Source of the DNA: Paracoccaceae bacterium | GTDB lineage: Bacteria > Pseudomonadota > Alphaproteobacteria > Rhodobacterales > Rhodobacteraceae | DNA: 5,101 bases | Assembly: GCA_011525185.1 (NCBI GenBank) | Contig: WTIQ01000400.1 | Coordinates: 1 to 5,101 of the forward strand | Direction: 5' to 3' | In this document: positions 1-5,101 of the stretch, one piece after another | How positions within the stretch are numbered: position 1 is the first letter of the stretch | How the letters are laid out: every line of letters begins with the position of its first letter | Notes under the pieces: model-generated | Seen by the model: only the letters and a program-made list of their open reading frames with translations | Told to the model about the DNA's origin: nothing | Databases searched by the model: none | Position numbers and translations under genes: made by a program

Positions 1-1253
1 TCGATGGTCTACTGGCGAATGACAGCCTTGCAAACTTTGGTGTTCACCACAAAGCTCTTTTTAATCTTTTTCAAAATGATTACGAAGCATGCGAAAAAAC
101 CATATTGGATTACATCGCTCGGGGGCGAGATGTTTCAGGTCGGACCGCGCCCTTGCTGATTTATGCCGTGGCGATGCAAGGCAGGTTCGAAGATGCACAG
201 CAACTGGTTGCTGACTTCTATCAAGGTCCTATTCCAGCACATATGCAAGCATTGGCTCTTGCGATTGAGCAGTCCCAACGACCAGCTGATCCCTATATTA
301 CGTCACCAAGAGACGGTGTTGCGGAGGCTTTTTTGACCTTTGCACAGGTGTTTCAAGCCTCTGAAAATGGCCAAGATGCCCTTATACTCGCGCGGATTGC
401 GGAATATCTGTCGCGCGAAAAGGACCATGCTATTTTGCTAAGTGGCGATATTTTAACAGATATGGAGCAATATCACCTCGCGGCCAAAACCTATGACACG
501 GTCTCCGAGGCAAGTTATTTGTTTCATACAGCAGAACTTGGACGCGCGGATGTTTTAAGAGCGGATAAGCGCCCAGAAGAGGCGATAGATGTCTTAAGTG
601 CCCTGACACAAAGCCATCCTGAATTTCGTCAGGCGTTTCGTTCCCTTGGAGATGTGCTTCGCAATGAGGAACGATATGAAGAGGCGGCCCGCGCCTATAC
701 AACAGCCATTGATTTGGCTGAACAGCAAAACACCGTAACTTGGGTCCTGTTCCATCTTCGCGGCATGACCTATGAACGCTTGGGGCTTTGGGACAACGCG
801 GAACAGGACTTTCGTCGTGCCCTGTCTCTCGAGCCTGACCAACCTTATGTGTTGAATTACCTTGGCTATTCGCTCGTTGAGAAGCAAATGAAACTGGATG
901 AGGCGCTTGAAATGATTAAGCGGGCGGTGCAAATCGAGTCAGATAGCGGGTATATCGTCGACAGCTTAGGCTGGGTTTTGTTTCGTTTAAAACGCTTTGA
1001 CGAAGCGGTAGGCCACTTAGAAAAAGCCGCCTCTCTGATGCCCGTCGATCCTATTATTAATGATCACTTAGGAGACGGTTATTGGGCTGTGGGTCGTAAA
1101 CGAGATGCCCATTTTCAATGGCAGCGTGCTTTATCTTTTGAGCCAGAAGCGGCCGAAGAGGAACGCATTAGAAAGAAGATTGAAGTTGGCCTAGACCAAG
1201 TGCTGTTGGACGAAGGGGCGGAGCCGCTCACACCGATGCAAGGCGATGAATAG
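1..1253 (+). CDS. TPR-repeat protein, 5' partial
   Basis: This is a tetratricopeptide-repeat protein, probably a protein-protein interaction scaffold; its partner cannot be read from the sequence. The frame is open from position 3 to the left edge, so the gene starts before the window, and the TTG at 105 is only an internal Leu codon. About 416 residues are visible. At least five TPR units can be seen in the C-terminal half, at roughly visible residues 211-244, 247-280, 282-315, 317-350 and 351-384. They show the usual pattern, for example LGDVLRNEERYEEAARAY, LGYSLVEKQMKLDEALEMI and LGWVLFRLKRFDEAVGHLEK. The N-terminal half is helical and TPR-like but more degenerate. The tail after the last repeat is acidic. 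I see no membrane segment in the visible part; a signal peptide would lie outside the window. The last 8 bases overlap the start of ispE. TPR genes next to ispE are familiar from Rhodobacterales, but no functional link to isoprenoid synthesis is established. Confidence 0.93.
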   Translation, partial: DGLLANDSLANFGVHHKALFNLFQNDYEACEKTILDYIARGRDVSGRTAPLLIYAVAMQGRFEDAQQLVADFYQGPIPAHMQALALAIEQSQRPADPYITSPRDGVAEAFLTFAQVFQASENGQDALILARIAEYLSREKDHAILLSGDILTDMEQYHLAAKTYDTVSEASYLFHTAELGRADVLRADKRPEEAIDVLSALTQSHPEFRQAFRSLGDVLRNEERYEEAARAYTTAIDLAEQQNTVTWVLFHLRGMTYERLGLWDNAEQDFRRALSLEPDQPYVLNYLGYSLVEKQMKLDEALEMIKRAVQIESDSGYIVDSLGWVLFRLKRFDEAVGHLEKAASLMPVDPIINDHLGDGYWAVGRKRDAHFQWQRALSFEPEAAEEERIRKKIEVGLDQVLLDEGAEPLTPMQGDE

Positions 1254-2091
1254 AGAATTTGCACCCGCAAAAATTAATCTCTGTCTTCATGTGACGGGAC
1301 AACGGGCTGATGGCTATCATCTTTTGGATTCCTTGGTTTTGCATGTCGATGTAGGCGATTTTATTTCGGGTGTTTTTCACGATGCCCTGTCGCTTGAACT
1401 CATGGGGCCAACTGCTGCGGGTGTACCCCGTGACAAAGATAATCTTGTTCTACGTGCTGCGCGACTTTTATCCACCAAACATGGCGCTGAACTTACACTT
1501 GAAAAGCATCTCCCCAGTGCTGCTGGTATTGGGGGGGGATCTAGCGACGCCGCGGCGACAGTACGCCTGTGTGCACGACTTTGGGGTCTTCCTGTGCCAG
1601 CGCTGGAAGACCTCGCAAAGCTCGGTGCTGATGTGCCTGTGTGCATGGAACATGATCTGACGCGCATGCGGGGGATTGGTGAGCATCTGGACAGACTTGG
1701 GCCACCACCTGAATTTTATCTTGTTTTGGTGAACCCTCGGGTCAGCGTGGCTACGCCAGATGTTTTTCGAGCCCTTGAAAGTAAAACAAATTCCGAACTG
1801 CGAGGTCATCTTCCCGTGGGGGCGGACAGTGGGGGCTGGGTAAAATGGCTTGCGGACCAGCGCAATGATTTAGAGCGACCTGCGCGAAAGATTTGTCCTG
1901 TGATTGATGAGGTTCTCGAGGCGCTCTCTGCAACGCAAGAGGCCATGCTGGTGCGTATGTCTGGATCGGGCGCCACCTGTTTTGCACTCTATCCAAATAG
2001 AGCAGCTGCAGATGCAGCAAGTAAGCTTATATCAGAGGCGCACATGGAGTGGTGGGTGCGTCCGTGTCAAAGCTATTTTTCACAGCATTAA
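1246..2091 (+). CDS. ispE: 4-diphosphocytidyl-2-C-methyl-D-erythritol kinase (IspE)
   Basis: IspE is a cytosolic GHMP-superfamily kinase of the MEP isoprenoid pathway. It phosphorylates the 2-OH of 4-diphosphocytidyl-2-C-methyl-D-erythritol using ATP. At 281 residues it has the family's usual length (E. coli about 283). The N-terminal motif APAKINLCLHVTGQRADGYH contains the conserved Lys9. The glycine-rich ATP loop LPSAAGIGGGSSDAAA lies at residues 89-104. LGADVPVC at 127-133 holds the predicted catalytic Asp129. The third GHMP motif, MSGSGATCFAL, lies at about 238-248. All catalytic elements are present, so the enzyme should be active. The ATG at 1246 is supported by conservation from residue 5 onward and by the 8-base overlap with the TPR gene, which suggests translational coupling; the upstream AAGG is only a weak ribosome binding site. 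The codons for Gly96-98 form a run of eight G (1531-1538). The stop codon overlaps that of the convergent polyprenyl synthase gene. Confidence 0.97.
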   Translation: MNREFAPAKINLCLHVTGQRADGYHLLDSLVLHVDVGDFISGVFHDALSLELMGPTAAGVPRDKDNLVLRAARLLSTKHGAELTLEKHLPSAAGIGGGSSDAAATVRLCARLWGLPVPALEDLAKLGADVPVCMEHDLTRMRGIGEHLDRLGPPPEFYLVLVNPRVSVATPDVFRALESKTNSELRGHLPVGADSGGWVKWLADQRNDLERPARKICPVIDEVLEALSATQEAMLVRMSGSGATCFALYPNRAAADAASKLISEAHMEWWVRPCQSYFSQH

Positions 2092-3083
2092 TGCAGGCGT
2101 TTCACAACGTGTTCGCTTAAGGCATAAAGATGGTCTTTAATCTCATGCGAGGGTAACTGTGCAAGCGCACTCTGCGCTGTTTCGGCCCAACGAAAAGCCT
2201 CGGCCCGCGTTTCTTCTATAACGTCATGTTTATGCAAAAGCGCGAGCGCGTGTTCTAAATCGCCGTCTCTCTGATCGCCCTTTTCAATCGTTCTTTTCCA
2301 AAATGAGATCTCGCTGTCATCCGCTTTTGAAATTGCTTTGATAAAGGGGAGGGTCAGTTTGCGCTCACGGAAATCATCTCCGATGTTTTTCCCTGTTTTT
2401 TCTGCGTCTCCTACCACATCCAGCAAGTCATCAACGATTTGAAAGGCGATTCCTAAAGCATCCCCATAGGCAAATAGAGCCGTCACATGCGCCTCCTCCG
2501 CGCCTGCAATAACACCGCCGACTTCTGTTGCAGCCGAAAATAGAGCCGCTGTTTTGCCGCGTACCACTTTGAGATAGGTCTCTTCGGTTGTTGCAAGGTT
2601 TTGTGATGCAGTGAGTTGCAGAACTTCGCCCTCGGCTATGGTCGCAGAGGCATTTGCCAAAATATCCAAAACGCGAAGGGAGCCCGTTTCAACCATCAAT
2701 TGGAAAGAGCGCGAGAACAAATAATCCCCGACCAAAATGGAGGATTTATTATCCCAAAGCCGATTGGCAGTGGGGCGACCACGGCGTTGTGTACTTTCAT
2801 CCACAACATCATCATGTAAGAGCGTTGCCGTATGGATAAATTCCACAACCGCGGCGAGATGAATATGATAGGGTCCAGTGTACCCAAAAAGCTTGGCGCT
2901 CGCTAACGTCAAAAGAGGACGCAAGCGTTTGCCGCCTGCATTGACGAGATGAGCCGTCACCTCTGGTATACGCGGTGCATTTTCCGATACCATACGCGTA
3001 TTTATAACGTGATCCACATCTGCCATCTCTTGAGATAGAAGATCAAACAGCGCTTCATGTGGTTTTTTTGCGATGTCCTTCAC
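2088..3083 (-). CDS. ispB: long-chain polyprenyl diphosphate synthase (octa/decaprenyl type)
   Basis: This trans-prenyltransferase adds IPP units to an allylic primer to build the polyprenyl tail of ubiquinone. The 331-residue length fits the IspB/DdsA group. Visible elements are GGKRLRP (50-56), the first Asp-rich motif LLHDDVVDE (Asp91, Asp92, Asp95), a KT pair (178-179), the second Asp-rich motif FQIVDDLLD (Asp218, Asp219, Asp222) and the KTGKNIGDD segment (229-237). The fifth residue before the first Asp motif is Ala86; a small residue there is typical of long-chain enzymes, whereas short-chain FPP/GGPP synthases have an aromatic one. Chain length cannot be read more exactly; decaprenyl (Q-10) would be usual in Rhodobacterales, where the gene is also called ddsA. 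The start is GTG at 3083, supported by an AGAGG site 8 bases upstream and by the lack of a better in-frame start. The gene is divergent from the DUF2007 gene and convergent with ispE. Confidence 0.95.
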   Translation of the reverse strand: MKDIAKKPHEALFDLLSQEMADVDHVINTRMVSENAPRIPEVTAHLVNAGGKRLRPLLTLASAKLFGYTGPYHIHLAAVVEFIHTATLLHDDVVDESTQRRGRPTANRLWDNKSSILVGDYLFSRSFQLMVETGSLRVLDILANASATIAEGEVLQLTASQNLATTEETYLKVVRGKTAALFSAATEVGGVIAGAEEAHVTALFAYGDALGIAFQIVDDLLDVVGDAEKTGKNIGDDFRERKLTLPFIKAISKADDSEISFWKRTIEKGDQRDGDLEHALALLHKHDVIEETRAEAFRWAETAQSALAQLPSHEIKDHLYALSEHVVKRLH

Positions 3084-3091
3084 GGATCACC

Positions 3092-3096
3092 CCTCT
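3092..3096 (-). promoter_or_regulatory. ribosome binding site deciding the GTG start of ispB
   Basis: Reading the minus strand, AGAGG (continuing as AGAGGGGTG) sits 8 bases before the GTG at 3083-3081. This is a strong purine-rich site at good spacing and supports the non-ATG start. An ATG and a GTG just upstream on the same strand are out of frame with the synthase. Confidence 0.6.
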
Positions 3097-3111
3097 TTTG
3101 CCCATCTCGAC

Positions 3112-3139
3112 TTTCTAGGACTATTTGACTAAATATCAA
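3112..3139 (-). promoter_or_regulatory. predicted sigma-70-type promoter for ispB
   Basis: On the minus strand a TTGATA box (3139-3134; 5 of 6 to TTGACA) is followed after 16 bases by TAGAAA (3117-3112; 4 of 6 to TATAAT). Transcription would start near 3105, giving a leader of about 22 bases that contains the AGAGG site. The position in the divergent gap fits well, but the call rests on consensus matching alone. The -35 box lies just upstream of the DUF2007 start codon, so expression of the two genes may interfere. Confidence 0.4.
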
Positions 3140-3142
3140 GCC

Positions 3143-3361
3143 ATGAAAGAGCTTTTGCGCACCAATGATGTCACAGTGCTCGCATATGTCGATGCGATCC
3201 TCACGTCTGAGGATATCGCGCATTACGTGTTTGACGGAAATATGAGTGTCTTGGAGGGAAGCATTGGTTTGTTCCCGCGCCGTGTCATGGTCGCAGAGGA
3301 TGATTTTGATCAAGCTTTAATCTTGATGAAAGAAAATGATATTGACCTCGCCGCTGTATGA
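3143..3361 (+). CDS. DUF2007 family small protein
   Basis: This 72-residue protein resembles DUF2007 proteins, a small family that Pfam describes only as a putative signal-transducing protein; its function is unknown. The recognisable core is NMSVLEGSIGLFPRRVMV at about residues 33-50, followed by an acidic helix, DDFDQALILMKEND. There is no signal peptide or membrane segment, so it is probably cytosolic. I chose the ATG at 3143 because family members usually begin with MKELLRT; an in-frame TTG at 3125 would add six residues with no sign of conservation. No clear Shine-Dalgarno sequence precedes the ATG, so initiation may be weak or the mRNA may have a very short leader. The gene overlaps the methyltransferase by 26 bases and is almost certainly co-transcribed with it. 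It is divergent from ispB with a 59-base gap. Confidence 0.87.
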   Translation: MKELLRTNDVTVLAYVDAILTSEDIAHYVFDGNMSVLEGSIGLFPRRVMVAEDDFDQALILMKENDIDLAAV

Positions 3362-4121
3362 TCCCATTGGTTCGGATGCGACGCTAGATGGGTTTTTGGG
3401 CGGTAGATTACGGATCGAACAGCCCAAGCGCGGATATAGGGCAGGGATTGATCCTGTTCTTCTCGCTGCTTCTGTCTGCGCGGTTCCAGGTCAATCGGTG
3501 CTGGAGCTGGGGTGCGGGGTTGGTGTGGCCTCGCTTTGCCTTGCATATCGCGTAAAAGGTCTCTCAATTACTGGTATTGAACGCATTGATGCCTTGGTGG
3601 AACTTGCCAAAAAGAATGCACACCGAAACGCACTGGATCTGTCTTTCGAAGCCGCAGATTTACAAGACTTGCCTCAAGAGATCAGACAACAGCAATATGA
3701 TCACGTGATTGCAAATCCTCCCTATTTTTTGCGCTCTGAGGGGAGTGTTTCTGAACAAATGCTTCGAGAAAGCGCCCGCGGAGAAGAGACCGAGCTTGCA
3801 AAATGGCTGGAGATAGCCGCTAAGCGGGTCAAGCCCAAGGGCTATGTACACTTCATTCATCGCACCCAAAGACTTCCCACTTTATTTGCGGCTCTGCCAA
3901 AGTCTCTTGGGAGTATTACGATTTTACCACTTGCCGCGCGTCAAAACCGCCCGAGCGAGTTGATGATACTACGCGCCCGAAATGGCGGGCGTTCCCCCTT
4001 TCGTTTGTTACCCCCGCTCATCATGCATTGCGGCGCGATCCATGAAACAGATGCATCAGACTATAGTGAAACGATTCGGGCAGTTTTGGAGGACGGAGCC
4101 GCGCTGAAAGCTCTTTCTTGA
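3336..4121 (+). CDS. SAM-dependent methyltransferase, COG4123/TrmN6 (YfiC)-like
   Basis: This is a 261-residue class I methyltransferase of the group that includes E. coli TrmN6 (YfiC), which makes N6-methyladenosine at A37 of tRNA1(Val). SAM-binding motif I is VLELGCGVGVAS (55-66), an acidic residue follows at the end of strand 2 (GIERIDA, Glu82), and the catalytic NPPY motif lies at 127-130 (HVIANPPYF). NPPY is typical of enzymes that methylate a planar amino group such as adenine N6. The N-terminal DGFLGGRLRIEQPKRGYRAGIDPVLLAA pattern (about 18-45) is also a family hallmark. The C-terminal half carries a conserved LPLAAR..RPSELMILRARNGGRSPFRL region. The actual substrate in this organism is inferred; protein glutamine methylation is a less likely alternative. 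The ATG at 3336 is the only in-frame ATG before the conserved core and lies inside DUF2007, so translation is probably coupled. Start confidence is moderate. Confidence 0.88.
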   Translation: MILTSPLYDPIGSDATLDGFLGGRLRIEQPKRGYRAGIDPVLLAASVCAVPGQSVLELGCGVGVASLCLAYRVKGLSITGIERIDALVELAKKNAHRNALDLSFEAADLQDLPQEIRQQQYDHVIANPPYFLRSEGSVSEQMLRESARGEETELAKWLEIAAKRVKPKGYVHFIHRTQRLPTLFAALPKSLGSITILPLAARQNRPSELMILRARNGGRSPFRLLPPLIMHCGAIHETDASDYSETIRAVLEDGAALKALS

Positions 4122-4246
4122 AGGCGATCTGGCTTCAATGCGTGAATTAAGCGAATTTTTACCTATTTCGTGCTCATTTTGCATCTGCAGCGTGACAAAA
4201 TGTCCACAATATGCTGCCCTGATTAAGTTGGTAAAAGGAGTAGAAA
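4122..4246 (+). promoter_or_regulatory. upstream region of the DUF465 gene with weak promoter-like boxes
   Basis: This 125-base gap between the methyltransferase and the DUF465 gene contains no ORF that I can support. A GTGACA at 4192-4197 matches five of six bases of a -35 box, and CACAAT (4205-4210) and GATTAA (4221-4226) are -10-like, but none pair at normal spacing. A promoter for the downstream gene is likely here from context; its exact position is not determined. Confidence 0.25.
4235..4240 (+). promoter_or_regulatory. strong ribosome binding site of the DUF465 gene
   Basis: AAGGAG ends 6 bases before the ATG at 4247. It is one of the best Shine-Dalgarno matches in the window. It supports the reality of this short gene and suggests that the protein is made at a high level. 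Confidence 0.75.
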
Positions 4247-4411
4247 ATGAGCGTATCGGCGCACGTCACTGAATTACAGAAAAAACATGAACAGCTCTCA
4301 CAGCTTGTCGAAAAAGAACAAAAATCGCCGGGAACCAACGACTTTACAATCACGCAGATGAAAAAAGAGAAACTTAAGCTGAAAGAGGAAATTCAGCGCT
4401 TAAAAAACTAA
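4247..4411 (+). CDS. DUF465 (YdcH-like) small coiled-coil protein
   Basis: This 54-residue protein begins MSVSAHVTELQKKHEQLSQL and ends with KLKEEIQRLKN. The pattern of two charged helices joined by a short linker around SPGTNDFTI is that of DUF465/YdcH proteins, which are common in proteobacteria and have no assigned function. Both helices show heptad-like hydrophobic spacing, so a helical hairpin or dimeric coiled coil is likely. Lys, Glu and Gln dominate, and there is no Cys, membrane segment or signal peptide. The start is fixed by an AAGGAG site six bases upstream. The gene stands apart from its neighbours: 125 bases follow the methyltransferase, and a hairpin lies downstream before the convergent DUF1045 gene. 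It is therefore probably transcribed alone. A regulatory or protein-binding role is possible, but nothing in the sequence shows it. Confidence 0.9.
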   Translation: MSVSAHVTELQKKHEQLSQLVEKEQKSPGTNDFTITQMKKEKLKLKEEIQRLKN

Positions 4412-4439
4412 GTCTCTAAAAATTCTCAGTGTATTATTT

Positions 4440-4474
4440 TGCCATTTCGTTTGTTCGCCACAAGCGAGATGGCA
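4440..4474. terminator. long hairpin between convergent genes, probable bidirectional terminator
   Basis: GCCATTTCGTTTGT (4441-4454) pairs with ACAAGCGAGATGGC (4460-4473) over 14 bp around a 5-base loop, TCGCC. Only two pairs are G-T wobbles (4446/4468 and 4450/4464), and a flanking T4440-A4474 pair adds one more. It lies between two converging stop codons, 29 bases after the DUF465 stop and 25 bases beyond the DUF1045 stop, which suits a shared terminator. No run of T follows on either strand, so it is not a textbook intrinsic terminator. It may instead act as a 3' stabilising structure or be part of a small RNA. Confidence 0.55.
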
Positions 4475-4498
4475 GCCGAAAGGGACAGCTTGACAAAT

Positions 4499-5101
4499 TC
4501 ATCCAGTCAAGTCCCCGATTTCTATGACTTTGAATAGCCCGCCCTCGCGTTCTCCTACGAGGGCGATTTTTCCAATTTGGAACGGGCTGGGCAAAAGGGG
4601 TGCAAATAGGCTGATGAGTTCGCGTTCGGTTTCATCGGTGATCTGCACATTTAAAGGGCTCGTCAAAGTGATGTGAAACCGAAAAGCGTCCTCCACAAAG
4701 GGATACCCCCATTTCACGAGCATTTGCTCTTGATAAGGGGTGAGCCTATTTTTACGCCTTTTTGCAAGCTCTTGAGGCGTTAAGGCTGCGCGATGTGGCT
4801 CAAACGTTTCAAGACATTTCATGGCCAACTGATTGATCGTTTCAGATTCGCCCTCTGGAATAAGCGCGAAGAACCGACCAAGCTTTTGAATACTCAAATG
4901 ATCCGCACGCGCGGCTTGGGTCGTGGTGCAAAATTGACGGAAGTCTTCGATGAGACGTTCCAAACTCGTTTCAGGGCTCAAGCGAAACGGTGCTTTCAGC
5001 GTTGCATGAAACCCATATTTATGAGGTCGTGCAATTCGATTTTGATGCACCTCGATATCTGTAATCGTTCCTGGGAAAGGCACTTCCGTGCCCTTTATGG
5101 C
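4499..5101 (-). CDS. DUF1045 family protein, 2H phosphoesterase-like, 5' partial
   Basis: This protein resembles DUF1045 proteins, often annotated as phosphonate metabolism proteins because they frequently occur in phn (C-P lyase) clusters. They have the fold signature of 2H phosphoesterases, which act on cyclic or 2',3'-type phosphoesters; the substrate of this family is not known to me. About 200 residues are visible. Counting from the window edge, the two signature motifs are HATL (His32, Thr34), within YGFHATLKAPF, and HITL (His143, Thr145), within FRFHITLTSPL. The region LTPQELAKRRKNRLTPYQ and the following WGYPFVEDAF are also typical. The frame stays open to position 5101, and family members are usually about 230 residues, so roughly 30-40 residues are missing. 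The GTG at 5083 is therefore not taken as the start. The gene converges on the DUF465 gene with the hairpin between them. Its upstream neighbours are outside the window, so a phn setting cannot be confirmed. Confidence 0.87.
   Translation of the reverse strand, partial: AIKGTEVPFPGTITDIEVHQNRIARPHKYGFHATLKAPFRLSPETSLERLIEDFRQFCTTTQAARADHLSIQKLGRFFALIPEGESETINQLAMKCLETFEPHRAALTPQELAKRRKNRLTPYQEQMLVKWGYPFVEDAFRFHITLTSPLNVQITDETERELISLFAPLLPSPFQIGKIALVGEREGGLFKVIEIGDLTG

Noticed and set aside
105..107. TTG as the start of the TPR protein.
   Set aside because: The frame is open without a stop to the left edge and the residues before it look like the same helical protein, so the true start lies outside the window.
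1370..1660. Open frame of 96 codons inside ispE on the plus strand, and similar antisense frames at 430-932, 1377-1809 and 3310-3567.
   Set aside because: All are shadows of well-supported genes, show no recognisable domain and have no ribosome binding site of note.
3358..3361. ATGA stop-start overlap at the end of the DUF2007 gene, which looks like a classic coupled start for the next gene.
   Set aside because: That ATG is in a different frame from the methyltransferase and reaches a TAG after nine codons. The methyltransferase frame is already family-like (DGFLGGRL) shortly after, so I kept the ATG at 3336 and see no evidence of a frameshift.
4118..4138. Inverted repeat TTGAAG / CTTCAA with a 9-base loop at the end of the methyltransferase gene, with a T5 run at about 4156-4160.
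   Set aside because: The stem is only 6 bp and AT-rich, it overlaps the stop codon, and the T-run lies too far downstream. Not convincing as a terminator.
4490..4495. TTGACA exact -35 box just beyond the DUF1045 stop codon.
   Set aside because: Transcription from it would run antisense into DUF1045, and I see no convincing -10 box at normal spacing; taken as chance.
5081..5083. GTG as the start of the DUF1045 gene.
   Set aside because: The frame continues to the right edge and the family normally has a longer N-terminus, so this is read as an internal Val.

Overview
The window looks like an ordinary stretch of chromosome from an alphaproteobacterium, most likely a member of Rhodobacterales (Roseobacter-like) with a fairly moderate GC content, about half by eye. 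This rests on protein sequence and gene order recognised from memory: a TPR protein followed by ispE, a long-chain polyprenyl diphosphate synthase, a DUF2007 protein, a COG4123 methyltransferase, a DUF465 small protein and a DUF1045 protein. No database search was possible. There is no mobile element, CRISPR array, rRNA or tRNA, and base composition does not visibly change across the window.

Layout. Positions 1-1253 (+) hold the C-terminal part of a TPR-repeat protein whose start lies before the window. It overlaps ispE (1246-2091, +) by 8 bases, so the two are probably co-transcribed and translationally coupled. ispE meets a polyprenyl diphosphate synthase gene (2088-3083, -) tail to tail, with the two stop codons overlapping by 4 bases. 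A 59-base divergent region carries a plausible promoter for the synthase. A small DUF2007 gene (3143-3361, +) then leads into a SAM-dependent methyltransferase gene (3336-4121, +), overlapping it by 26 bases. After a 125-base gap comes a 54-residue DUF465/YdcH-like protein (4247-4411, +). A strong 14-15 bp hairpin (4440-4474) separates it from a convergent DUF1045 gene (4499-5101, -), which is cut off at the right edge.

How the genes relate. IspE (MEP pathway) helps make IPP and DMAPP, and the polyprenyl synthase condenses such C5 units into the side chain of ubiquinone. The window therefore holds two steps of the same isoprenoid-to-quinone route, on opposite strands. The methyltransferase probably modifies tRNA. 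DUF2007 and DUF465 are common small proteins of unknown function. DUF1045 proteins are often found in phosphonate (phn) gene clusters, so the right edge may lead into one.

I do not see a previously undescribed system here. The points most worth a second look are the hairpin between the convergent genes, the G8 tract in the ATP-binding loop codons of ispE, the overlapping tail-to-tail isoprenoid genes, and the three small or poorly characterised families.
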